From: Acetobacteraceae bacterium
GTDB lineage: Bacteria; Pseudomonadota; Alphaproteobacteria; Acetobacterales; Acetobacteraceae
Reading direction: 5' to 3'
DNA length: 64,000 nucleotides
Assembly: GCA_030041375.1 (NCBI GenBank)
Contig: JASHOA010000044.1
Span: 36,299-100,298 of the forward strand
Shown here piece after piece: positions 48,576 through 56,393 of this stretch (the first letter of the stretch is position 1; each line of letters begins with the position of its first letter). The position numbers and the translations under genes are program-made. Under the pieces are notes generated by a model. The model was not told the origin of the DNA and did not search any database. It saw only the letters and a list, made by a program, of their open reading frames with translations.

Positions 48576-51388
48576 GCGCCCAACCTTCGCGCCGGGATGG
48601 AAAGGCCGGGCGGCGGCCGGAGCGGGGCGGCGCGGGGCTCGGATTCGCGCATGGCGGCAGCGGCTTTTTCAATTCGGACAACGACATCGAACCAGGCGGC
48701 CTGACCGGTGACAGGATCGCTGCTCGGAAGCCGCCGGCTCTGGTTTTCGGGCAGGAAGGTTGCGATCACGTGGTTGAGCAGGAAGCCCTGGCGCGATTCC
48801 GGAGCGTCCGGGGCGAGCATCCAGGCACCTGCGCGCTTGCCGATCGCGTTCCAGGTCCAGACGGTCTTCGGATTGACGCCTTCCATGATGCGCAACCGGC
48901 CGCTGACGCGCCCGCTGCGGCTGATTACGTTCACCCAGTCGCCGTCTGCAAGGCCGAGCGAGGCGGCCGTTTCACGCGCCATGTAGAGGTAATTGTCGGC
49001 GAGAATCTGCCTGAGCCAGGCGTTCTGCGAACCCCAGGAATGGTACATCGGCATCGGCCGCTGGGTGATCGCGGAGAGCGGAAATTCTTCCGCTCCTGCA
49101 ACTTCCTGCTCGAGCGGCGGATGCCAGAAAGGCAGCGGATCATGGAAGCGGACGACGCGTTCGCGAAGTGCGGGCGGCGGAAGAACGGTGCCGTGGCCGA
49201 GGCCAGCGAGGCGGAAGCGCTGCAACGGCTCGGCGTAAAGCTGGAGCGTGATCGGATCCGGGCGGTCGAGCAGGCCGAGTGCAGTCGCCGCTTCGAGATA
49301 GTCGCGGTTGGCATACTTGAAGTAGCGCGCGGCGGGCGGCAGTTCGTGGTGCCAGAAACAGCCGTTCTCGATATAGCGCTCGAGCTGGTGCGGGTTGGGC
49401 GCACCGCGGCCGCAATCCGTTCCGTCGCCGCGCCAGCCAGCCAGCGGACCGATGCCCGGTTTGCGTTGGTGGTGAACAATATAGTCGGCGTAGCCGGTGA
49501 AGGCGGGGCTGCCGTCATCCCTGGTGAAGGCCGGAAGGCCGAGCCGGGCGCCGAGATCGATCAGCACGTCCTGGAAGGGGCGGACATCGCGGTCGGGCGC
49601 CAGCACCGGCTGGCGGATGGCGTCTGCCGGGCCATCGGCGCTGCCGATCGGGCGGTCGAGCAGGGAGATGCAGTCGAAGCGCTCGAGATAGGTGGTGTCC
49701 GGGAGGACGAGATCGGCGTAGGCAACCGTTTCGGAGAAGAACGCATCCACGTAGATGAGATGCGGGATGCGGTATTCGCCGGTTGCGGGATTTTTTTCGG
49801 TGAGCAGGCGGGAGGTCTCGGCAGGCTCCGGGGAGGAGTTCCATGCCATGTTCGCCATGTAGAGAAAGAGCGTGTCGATCGGGTAGGGATCGGCAGCAAC
49901 CGCGTTGGCGATCACGGTGTGCAGCATCCCGTGCAGCGCGAGCGGCGCCTCCCAGGAAAAGGCATGGTCGATGCGGAGCGGTGTTCCCGATTCATCGACC
50001 ATCAGGTCTGCGGGGCCCGCCGGCGTGCCGAGCGGCATGGCGGCGAGGGCATGGCCGGGCCTCGCGTCCTTGCCGCCGGGCGGGGCGTGCGGCGGGGTGG
50101 GGCGGGGATAGGGCGCCTTGTAGCGCCAGGAGCCGGGGGTATCGATGGCGCCGAGCAGCATCTGCAGGATGTGCAGGGCGCGGCAGGTGTGAAAGCCGTT
50201 GCTGTGCGCGGAGATGCCGCGCATCGCGTGCATCGCGACCGGGCGGCCGGGCATCGTCGCATGGCGGCGGCCGGTGGTATCGGTCCAGGGTTCGGCGAGC
50301 AGGACGGGCTCGGCGGCTGCGGCGGCGATCTCGGCGGCGAGGCGGCGGATGCGTTCGGGCGCCACGCCGCAGCGCTCGGCTACGGCCTCGGGCGTGTAGG
50401 CGGGGTCGAGGCAGCGCTCGGCCAGAAGCTGGAAAGCGGGGACGGCGCGGCTTCCGTCCGCAAGCCGGACCTCGCCTGCGAGGCGCGGCGCGGCCTCGGG
50501 GTGCGAGGCTGCGAGCGGTGCATCGGTACGGTGGTCCCAGACCAGCGGCTGGCCCGCTTCGTCGCGGGCGAAGAGGCCGTCAGAGGGGCCGGCGGGATCG
50601 CGGAGCACGAGCCAGCCGGCGTTGGTATAGCGGGCGAGGAACGCGAGATCGGCCACTTCGGCGGCGAGCAGAAGATGGATCAGGGAGAGGATGAAGAGCC
50701 CGTCCGTGCCCGGGCGGAGCCCGATCCATTCGTCGGCAATGGCGGAATAACCGGTGCGCACGGGGTTGATCGAGATAATGCGGACGCCGCGTTCCTTGAG
50801 CTTGGAAAGCCCGATCTTGATCGGGTTCGAATCGTGGTCCTCGGCGACGCCGAAGAGCAGGAAGAGCTTCGTGTGCTCCCAGTCGGGCTCGCCGAATTCC
50901 CAGAAGCTGCCGCCGACCGAGTAGAGACCGGCGGCGGCCATGTTGACGGAGCAGAAGCCGCCATGGGCGGCAAAGTTCGGCGTGCCGAACTCCTTGGCCC
51001 AGAGCCCCGTGAGCGCCTGACTCTGGTCGCGCCCGGTGAAGAAGGCGAGCTTGCGCGGATCGGTGCGGCGAATTTCACCGAGCCAGCCACCGGCGAGCGC
51101 CAGCGCCTCGTCCCAGCCGATCTCCTTGAATTCGCCGGCGCCACGTTCGCCGACGCGGAGGAGGGGGGCGCGGAGGCGGGCCGGCGAATAATGCTGCATG
51201 ATGCCGGCGGAGCCCTTGCCGCACAGCACGCCGCGGTTGATCGGGTGGTCGGGGTTGCCCTCGATGTAGCGGAGCCGGCCCTCCTTGAGATGCACGCGGA
51301 TGCCGCAACGGCAGGCGCACATGTAGCAGGTGGTGGTCTTGACGGTATCGCCGATCGGGCTGGAGAGAGCGATGGTCTCGCTCGGCAT
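48572..51388 (-). CDS. soeA: Molybdopterin oxidoreductase catalytic subunit, probable sulfite dehydrogenase SoeA
   Basis: A 938-residue Mo-bis-MGD enzyme. The N-terminal cluster ligands lie in TTTCYMCACRCGIRVHLKEG and NRGVLCGKGSAG. The likely Mo ligand is the Cys of AAHGGFCSVNMAAAG, not the Ser of true DMSO reductases, which favours the PsrA/SoeA branch. There is no Tat signal, so it should face the cytoplasm, as known for SoeABC, which oxidises sulfite to sulfate with electrons to quinone. The C-terminal domain includes PMPMYHSWGSQNAWLRQI and LADGDWVNVISRSGRV. ATG 51388 has AAAGGAA upstream. The neighbouring divergent cysD-cysNC genes fit a sulfur role. A different Cys-type substrate cannot be excluded. 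Confidence 0.72.
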   Translation of the reverse strand: MPSETIALSSPIGDTVKTTTCYMCACRCGIRVHLKEGRLRYIEGNPDHPINRGVLCGKGSAGIMQHYSPARLRAPLLRVGERGAGEFKEIGWDEALALAGGWLGEIRRTDPRKLAFFTGRDQSQALTGLWAKEFGTPNFAAHGGFCSVNMAAAGLYSVGGSFWEFGEPDWEHTKLFLLFGVAEDHDSNPIKIGLSKLKERGVRIISINPVRTGYSAIADEWIGLRPGTDGLFILSLIHLLLAAEVADLAFLARYTNAGWLVLRDPAGPSDGLFARDEAGQPLVWDHRTDAPLAASHPEAAPRLAGEVRLADGSRAVPAFQLLAERCLDPAYTPEAVAERCGVAPERIRRLAAEIAAAAAEPVLLAEPWTDTTGRRHATMPGRPVAMHAMRGISAHSNGFHTCRALHILQMLLGAIDTPGSWRYKAPYPRPTPPHAPPGGKDARPGHALAAMPLGTPAGPADLMVDESGTPLRIDHAFSWEAPLALHGMLHTVIANAVAADPYPIDTLFLYMANMAWNSSPEPAETSRLLTEKNPATGEYRIPHLIYVDAFFSETVAYADLVLPDTTYLERFDCISLLDRPIGSADGPADAIRQPVLAPDRDVRPFQDVLIDLGARLGLPAFTRDDGSPAFTGYADYIVHHQRKPGIGPLAGWRGDGTDCGRGAPNPHQLERYIENGCFWHHELPPAARYFKYANRDYLEAATALGLLDRPDPITLQLYAEPLQRFRLAGLGHGTVLPPPALRERVVRFHDPLPFWHPPLEQEVAGAEEFPLSAITQRPMPMYHSWGSQNAWLRQILADNYLYMARETAASLGLADGDWVNVISRSGRVSGRLRIMEGVNPKTVWTWNAIGKRAGAWMLAPDAPESRQGFLLNHVIATFLPENQSRRLPSSDPVTGQAAWFDVVVRIEKAAAAMRESEPRAAPLRPPPGLSIPARRLGA

Positions 51389-51451
51389 GGTTTTTCCTTT
51401 GGGCCTTGAGCGGCGAAGGGAGATGGTGGGCGCTGCGGAAACATAAATCAA

Positions 51452-51483
51452 ACAAATCGGTTTGCTGGCATCGTTCGATTTGT
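51452..51483. promoter_or_regulatory. Inverted repeat upstream of soeA
   Basis: ACAAATCG (51452-51459) and CGATTTGT (51476-51483) form a perfect 8-bp inverted repeat with 16 bases between, 64-95 bases before the soeA start and in an unusually AT-rich patch. This suits an operator for a dimeric regulator of the sulfite-oxidising operon. Which regulator is unknown. Confidence 0.5.
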
Positions 51484-51564
51484 CAGAACAGTTGGGACAC
51501 GTCCGACCGGCTCACGGGCTCGCGTCGTCACGCGCTTTCGAATGCCCGGCGGGCGATGCTCTCT

Positions 51565-51667
51565 AGCCCGCGATCGCCCGAGGCGGAATCGTCGGAGGGC
51601 GTGAATCGCGGGCTCAAATAAACCGCTAAACCCGTGTCGAGCTGCACAGTCAGCCCGACACGGGTCT
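51565..51667 (+). repeat. Full copy (D) of the 103-bp double-hairpin repeat
   Basis: Hairpin 1 lies at 51565-51615 and hairpin 2 at 51628-51667, with arms AAACCCGTGTCGAGCTG and CAGCCCGACACGGGTCT and two mismatches. Both edges read CTAG (51563-51566 and 51666-51669). It lies in the divergent soeA/cysD gap, so it is not simply a 3' terminator. Confidence 0.9.
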
Positions 51668-51793
51668 AGCGGGGGCGGGGCCGCAAGTGATAGGCGTGGG
51701 GTCGATGCTGCGACGCCGCAAAAGGGATCCGCGATGGCCGAGTTCGCCCGCCTTTCTGACCGCCGCCTCGTCCCGGCGCGGAGCGCCGCCTGA

Positions 51794-52780
51794 ATGCCGG
51801 ACGAGCGGGCAGTCGGCTGGCCGGAGTCGCAGGGGCAGGTCCTGCAATCCGGGGCTGACGGCCGTGCGCGGCGGCGGGCGGCGCTCAGCCCGCATCTCAA
51901 GCGGCTGCAGGACGAGAGCATCTTCATCTTCCGCGAGGTGGTGGCCGAGCTTCGGAATCCGGTGCTGCTCTATTCGATCGGCAAGGATTCCTCGGTGCTG
52001 CTGCATCTGGCGATGAAGGCCTTCCATCCTGCGCGGCCGCCATTCCCGGTGCTGCACATCGATACGACGTGGAAGTTCCGCGAGATGATCGCCTTCCGCG
52101 ACGAAACGGCGCGGCGGCTCGGGTTCGAGCTGATCGTGCACACCAACGAGGACGGCATTCGCCGCGGCGTCAATCCTTTCGATCACGGCTCGTCCTACTA
52201 CACGCAGGTGATGAAGACGGAGGCGCTGAAGCAGGCGCTGGCCAAGGGCGGTTATGACGCGGCCTTCGGCGGAGCACGGCGCGACGAGGAACGCTCGCGC
52301 GCCAAGGAGCGAATCTTCTCCTTCCGCAGCACAGCGCAGGAGTGGGATCCGAAGAAGCAGCGGCCGGAGCTCTGGAGTCTTTACAACGGGCGGATCCGGG
52401 ACGGCGAATCGATCCGGGTCTTTCCGCTCTCGAACTGGACGGAGCTCGACGTCTGGCAGTACATCCTGGCCGAGGACATTCCGGTGGTGCCGCTTTATTT
52501 TGCCGCGCCGCAGCCGATCGTGGAGCGTGACGGACAGTTGATCGTGGTGCACGACGAGCGGATGCGCCTTAAGCCGGGCGAGCGGCCCGAGATGCGCATG
52601 GTGCGGTTCCGTTCGCTCGGTTGTTATCCGCTGACCGGGGCGATCGAGTCACGAGCCGATTCACTGCCCGCGATCATTGCCGAGATGCTCGGCTTCCAGA
52701 CCTCGGAACGGATGGGGCGGCTGATCGATCGCGACGAGGCGACCTCGATGGAAAGGAAGAAGCGCGAGGGATATTTCTGA
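51794..52780 (+). CDS. cysD: Sulfate adenylyltransferase subunit CysD
   Basis: The ATP-pyrophosphatase half of ATP sulfurylase, making adenosine phosphosulfate with CysN. The 328 residues include the PP-loop [54 protein letters not shown] and [13 protein letters not shown], all standard. About 25 extra residues precede the usual start region, so a later start is possible, though no better ATG is seen. Its TGA overlaps the cysNC ATG. It can run in assimilation, or in reverse in sulfur oxidisers to conserve energy. Confidence 0.95.
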   Translation: MPDERAVGWPESQGQVLQSGADGRARRRAALSPHLKRLQDESIFIFREVVAELRNPVLLYSIGKDSSVLLHLAMKAFHPARPPFPVLHIDTTWKFREMIAFRDETARRLGFELIVHTNEDGIRRGVNPFDHGSSYYTQVMKTEALKQALAKGGYDAAFGGARRDEERSRAKERIFSFRSTAQEWDPKKQRPELWSLYNGRIRDGESIRVFPLSNWTELDVWQYILAEDIPVVPLYFAAPQPIVERDGQLIVVHDERMRLKPGERPEMRMVRFRSLGCYPLTGAIESRADSLPAIIAEMLGFQTSERMGRLIDRDEATSMERKKREGYF

Positions 52781-54696
52781 TGGCGGACGGTGCGGCCGCG
52801 GCCGTCGAAGCGGGCGGCGGACAGCGCACGGGAAATGTGTTCAGGCTGCCGGCGGAGGCGGGGATGCTGCGCTTCCTCACCTGCGGCAGCGTGGATGACG
52901 GCAAATCGACGCTCATCGGCCGGCTTCTCTTCGAGACCCGCGCTTTGTTCGAGGATCAGCTTGCCGCGCTCGAACACGACAGCCGCAAATACGGCACCGT
53001 CGGCGAGCATATCGATTTCGCGCTGCTGATGGACGGGCTGGAAGCGGAGCGCGAGCAGGGCATCACGATCGACGTCTCGTATCGCTTCTTTGCGACCGAC
53101 CGGCGGCGCTTCATCGTCGCGGATACTCCGGGGCATCAGCAGTACACGCGCAACATGGCGACCGGCGCCTCGACCGCGGATCTGGCGGTGCTGCTGGTCG
53201 ATGCGCGCAAGGGCGTGGTGAACCAGACGCGGCGGCATTCCTTCATCGTTTCGCTGCTCGGCATCCGCCATGTGGTGCTGGTCGTCAACAAGATGGACCT
53301 GATCGAGTTCGATGCAGAGCGGTTCAGGGAGATCCGGGAGACTTACGAGAATTTCGCAACCGGCCTCGGCTTCGAGAGCCTGCTCGCCATCCCGACTTCG
53401 GCCCGCTATGGCGACAACGTGACGAGCGCCTCGGAGCGGACTCCCTGGTACGAAGGCCCGACTCTGCTCGCGTATCTCGAGACCGTCAGGATCGAAGCGG
53501 ATCCGGCCGGGCAGCCTTTCCGCATGCCGGTGCAATGGGTGAACCGCCCGCATCTCGATTTCCGTGGCTATGCGGGGACGGTTGCATCGGGGCGGGTGCG
53601 GCCGGACGACGCCATCCGCGTGCTGCCGGCGGGGAAGGCCGCGGTGGTTTCGCGAATCGTCACGCTGGACGGCGAGCTTGCCGAGGCGCGTGCGGGCGAT
53701 GCGGTGACGCTCGTGCTGGCCGAGGAGATGGACGTTTCGCGCGGGGACGTGCTGGCGGCGGCGGGTGATGCGGCGCCGGTTGCGGACCAGTTTGCGGCGC
53801 ATCTGGTGTGGATGAGCGAGACGCCGCTGATTGCCGGGCGGTCCTATCTGATCAAGGCGGGGACGAAAACGGTCGGCGGCAGCGTCACCGCGATCAAGTA
53901 CCGGATCAATGTCGATACGCACGAGCACCTGGCGGCGAAGGAGTTGCATCTCAACGATGTGGGGGTGGTGAATCTCTCGCTTGCCTCGCCGATCGCGTTC
54001 GAGCCCTATGCAAAAAGCCGCGACCTGGGCAGCTTCATCGTCATCGACCGCCTGACGAACGAGACGGCCGGGGCGGGGACGATCGATTTTGCGCTCAGGC
54101 GGGGGACCAATCTCACTTGGCAGCATCTCGATATCGACCGCTCCGCGCGCGCGGCGCTGAACGGGCAGAAGCCGGCGATTCTCTGGTTCACCGGGCTGTC
54201 GGGGGCGGGCAAATCGACGATCGCCAACCTCGTCGAGCGCAAGCTCTTCGCGATGGGGCGGCACACCTATGTGCTGGATGGAGACAATGTCCGTCACGGC
54301 CTCAATCGCGATCTCGGCTTCACGGAAGCGGACCGGGTGGAGAACATCCGGCGCGTTGCCGAGGTGGCGAAACTCTTTGCCGATGCGGGGCTGATCGTGA
54401 TCGCCTCGTTCATTTCGCCCTATCGGGCGGACCGGGCGATGGCGAGAAACGGCCTCGAGGAGGGGGTATTCCTCGAAGTGTTCGTGGATACGCCGATCGA
54501 GGAATGCCAGAGGCGCGATCCGAAGGGGCTTTATGCGAAGGTCGCGGCCGGGAAGATCAGCAATTTCACCGGAGTCGATGCGCCGTATGAACCGCCGGAG
54601 AATCCGGAGATCAGGCTGAGCACAATTGCGAATTCGGCCGAAGCGCTGGCGGATGAGGTGCTGGCGGAGCTCAGGCGGCGGGGAATCGTGGGGTAA
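52780..54696 (+). CDS. cysNC: Bifunctional CysN/CysC: sulfate adenylyltransferase GTPase subunit and APS kinase
   Basis: A 638-residue fusion. The CysN part (about 25-460) is an EF-Tu-like GTPase with GSVDDGKSTLIG (Lys42), DTPGHQQYTRNMATGAS and VVNKMDLIEF, driving APS synthesis with CysD. The CysC part (about 465-638) has the APS-kinase P-loop FTGLSGAGKSTIANL (Lys478), LDGDNVRHGLNRDLGF and SFISPYRADRAMAR, converting APS to PAPS. The fusion is common in alphaproteobacteria. Repeat copy E starts 50 bases after its stop. Confidence 0.96.
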   Translation: MADGAAAAVEAGGGQRTGNVFRLPAEAGMLRFLTCGSVDDGKSTLIGRLLFETRALFEDQLAALEHDSRKYGTVGEHIDFALLMDGLEAEREQGITIDVSYRFFATDRRRFIVADTPGHQQYTRNMATGASTADLAVLLVDARKGVVNQTRRHSFIVSLLGIRHVVLVVNKMDLIEFDAERFREIRETYENFATGLGFESLLAIPTSARYGDNVTSASERTPWYEGPTLLAYLETVRIEADPAGQPFRMPVQWVNRPHLDFRGYAGTVASGRVRPDDAIRVLPAGKAAVVSRIVTLDGELAEARAGDAVTLVLAEEMDVSRGDVLAAAGDAAPVADQFAAHLVWMSETPLIAGRSYLIKAGTKTVGGSVTAIKYRINVDTHEHLAAKELHLNDVGVVNLSLASPIAFEPYAKSRDLGSFIVIDRLTNETAGAGTIDFALRRGTNLTWQHLDIDRSARAALNGQKPAILWFTGLSGAGKSTIANLVERKLFAMGRHTYVLDGDNVRHGLNRDLGFTEADRVENIRRVAEVAKLFADAGLIVIASFISPYRADRAMARNGLEEGVFLEVFVDTPIEECQRRDPKGLYAKVAAGKISNFTGVDAPYEPPENPEIRLSTIANSAEALADEVLAELRRRGIVG

Positions 54697-54746
54697 CGGG
54701 GCGGACAGGCGAGCCGGCCCGCGTCGTTTTCACATTCCTTGCGCTT

Positions 54747-54849
54747 AGCCCGCGATCGCCCGAGGCGGAATCGTCGGAGGGCGTGAATCGCGGGCTCGAA
54801 TAAACCGCGAGATCCGTGTCGGGCTGCACAGTCAGCCCGACACGGGTCT
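54747..54849 (+). repeat. Full copy (E) of the 103-bp double-hairpin repeat
   Basis: Hairpin 1 lies at 54747-54797 and hairpin 2 at 54810-54849, with arms AGATCCGTGTCGGGCTG and CAGCCCGACACGGGTCT, where the single difference still pairs as U-G in RNA. The left edge is TTAG and the right edge CTAG. It follows cysNC on the same strand. Confidence 0.9.
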
Positions 54850-54955
54850 AGAGCAGATCGTGATCAGACGGAATCGGCTGATCGCGTGAAGATGCTCGCC
54901 AAAACAAAGAGCTAGAGCGGTTACCGTGAGCCATGGCGAACGGACATTGCTCTAG
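54848..54955. mobile_element. MITE-like element with CTAGAGCA/TGCTCTAG ends
   Basis: An AT-richer 108-bp segment starts CTAGAGCA (54848-54855) and ends TGCTCTAG (54948-54955), an 8-bp perfect terminal inverted repeat. A third CTAGAGC lies inside at 54912. The internal phrase AAAACAAAGAGCTAGAGCGG is of a kind recalled from short interspersed repeats in Rhizobiales genomes. It is non-coding and abuts repeat copy E at the shared CTAG. Confidence 0.65.
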
Positions 54956-55053
54956 GGGGCGCCATCGATGGAGGGTGCGCAACCCGATTTTAATTCCTCT
55001 TTAAGACAGCTCGTCACACCATGCGGTGTATCGAGCGGCCAAGGAGTCCATCC

Positions 55054-55695
55054 ATGCCCATTTTCGCTGGCGATATCATGGTCAAGTACAGCGACGGCAG
55101 CACGGTCAACAACGTCATCCAGTTCGGGCAATGGTTCTCGAAGGGATCCTCGGAATATACGCATGCCGGGCTCGCCGTATCGGGTACCGCGATCATCGAG
55201 ATGGATGGCCACGGGCTGCAGGAGCACGATCTGACGTCGCAGAACGCAGGCATCTTCTATGACGTGTTCCACTGCCGCATCTCTGGCGTCGGCCAGGGCG
55301 CCGCGGAGACGGCCAGGATGATGCGCGGATTCACCGATCAGATCGAGTATTCGAAATCGGGGGCCTTCACTTCCATCTCTCGTTCCACCGGGCTCGCCAC
55401 GACCGACAAGGTCAACACACTGCTCGACAATCTTCTGCAAGGCGGATCCGAATACTATTTCTGCTCGGGTCACGTGGTGCTGTGCTACATCATTGCCATG
55501 CAGCAGATGGACGCCATGCGGGAGGGTGCTTTTCCGACCAGCAAGATCCAGGCCGTCTTCGGGCTGGAGGACGTTTGCTACAATCCCTCCTTTCTCCACC
55601 AGCATCTCATGAAGAGCACCTATTTCGACTATATGGGCAAATTCAAGGGTGCGCAGTGCGTGCAGCCGCACGACGTCGAGATGCAGGCGCTGTAG
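55054..55695 (+). CDS. Putative permuted NlpC/P60 (YiiX/YebB-like) cysteine hydrolase
   Basis: A 213-residue protein without a signal peptide. The start at ATG 55054 has AAGGAG upstream. The layout matches the permuted papain fold: GDIMVKYSDGS near the start, His37 in SSEYTHAGLAVSG, Glu49 in TAIIEMDGHG, and Cys137 in EYYFCSGHVVLCYI, that is H-E-C order. Family members are lipases, amidases or peptidases, including several secreted antibacterial or host-directed effectors. The target here is unknown. It has lower GC and different residue use than its neighbours and stands next to two mobile-type repeats, which hints at transfer. Confidence 0.6.
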   Translation: MPIFAGDIMVKYSDGSTVNNVIQFGQWFSKGSSEYTHAGLAVSGTAIIEMDGHGLQEHDLTSQNAGIFYDVFHCRISGVGQGAAETARMMRGFTDQIEYSKSGAFTSISRSTGLATTDKVNTLLDNLLQGGSEYYFCSGHVVLCYIIAMQQMDAMREGAFPTSKIQAVFGLEDVCYNPSFLHQHLMKSTYFDYMGKFKGAQCVQPHDVEMQAL

Positions 55696-55753
55696 CAGCG
55701 CGCGGTTTCCCGATCGATGCCGATTTGTGCTGCGTGCCCGGGGCAGAGCGCGA

Positions 55754-56083
55754 TCAGACGAGTTGGACCGGGGCGGAGTATTGGGCGACGTCGGGATCGG
55801 ATGTGAGGAGGACGTCTCCTTCGGTCAGGGCCTGGGCGAGCAAAATCCGATCGAACGGATCCGTGTGCAGTGGCGGCAGAGCGTCGAGCGCGACCGCGTG
55901 AGCGCTGGTGATCGGGATCTCGCGATAGCCGTTATCCAGCAGTCCGCGCCGGAATACTCTGGGCTCGACCCGGAAATCCGGCCGACCGAGCCCGCGCTTG
56001 ATCGCGACCTCCCACAGGCTCGCGGCGCTGAAAAGCAACTCGTTCAGCGGGTCATCGAGCAGGGTGCGGGGGCGGGCCGGCCA
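55754..56083 (-). pseudogene. Remnant of a PIN-domain (VapC-like) toxin
   Basis: The last 110 residues read like the C-terminal four fifths of a PIN toxin: LFSAASLWEVAIKRGLGRP, ITSAHAVALDALPPLHTDPF, DRILLAQALTEGDVLLTSD. The N-terminal segment with the first catalytic Asp (normally LLDTH-type) is missing. In its place the frame runs into the 3' end of the Gly/Tyr-rich lipoprotein gene. No antitoxin gene adjoins. Two of the usual acidic residues remain, but nuclease activity is unlikely. Confidence 0.65.
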
Positions 56084-56087
56084 GCGG

Positions 56088-56393
56088 TCAGCGGTGGCTC
56101 CCACTGCCGCTCGTGTGCCCCCCGCGCGATGGAATGGACGGAATGACATGGGGTGCCGGCGCGCCACGGCCACCATGCTGCTCGTAACCCACTCCGCCGC
56201 GCACCGGCCCGACATTGTAGCCGCCACCCCAGCCGCCATAGCGCACGCCGACGGGCTCGTAGTAGCCTAGGCCGTAGCCGACATTCTCATTGTAGCCGTA
56301 TCCGCCACCCGGGACGACGCAGCCGGAGGTGAGCAGCGAAAAGAGGCCGACGACGAGCACCGTCGCCGACCAACGCAGGGCCCGGGCTTTCAT
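56088..56393 (-). CDS. Gly/Tyr-rich lipoprotein
   Basis: A 101-residue predicted lipoprotein. ATG 56393 has AGGGAGACG upstream. The signal core SATVLVVGLFSLLTSG ends with lipobox cysteine 25 (TSGC). The mature chain is glycine- and tyrosine-rich (GGGYGYNENVGYGLGYYEPV), flexible and probably surface or periplasm facing. Its ATG overlaps the stop of the exported VOC gene (ATGA), so the two are likely made together. The function is unknown. Confidence 0.65.
   Translation of the reverse strand: MKARALRWSATVLVVGLFSLLTSGCVVPGGGYGYNENVGYGLGYYEPVGVRYGGWGGGYNVGPVRGGVGYEQHGGRGAPAPHVIPSIPSRGGHTSGSGSHR

Larger units (their letters stand above)
51389..51793. promoter_or_regulatory. Divergent gap between soeABC-like and cysD operons
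   Basis: These 405 bases hold the upstream region of soeA (leftward), an inverted repeat at 51452-51483, full repeat copy D (51565-51667) and the upstream region of cysD. A 19-codon frame at 51734-51793 (MAEFARLSDRRLVPARSAA), with AAAAGGGA before it, ends exactly one base before the cysD ATG and may be a leader peptide. No other gene is seen. Confidence 0.5.
54697..55053. other. Gene-free stretch filled by two repeat elements
   Basis: These 357 bases contain full repeat copy E (54747-54849) followed directly by a 108-base MITE-like element (54848-54955) that shares its CTAG edge. The last 100 bases lead into the NlpC/P60-like gene and include its ribosome site (AAGGAG at 55041). No coding sequence is seen. 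Confidence 0.7.

Noticed and set aside
46866..51388. DMSO reductase (DmsABC) as the name of the molybdoenzyme
   Set aside because: There is no Tat signal, and the Mo-ligand region has Cys rather than Ser; SoeABC fits better, though not proven.
48770..51409. An 879-residue plus-strand frame opposite soeA
   Set aside because: Antisense to a well-supported molybdoenzyme, with no domain and skewed Gly/Glu/Arg composition.
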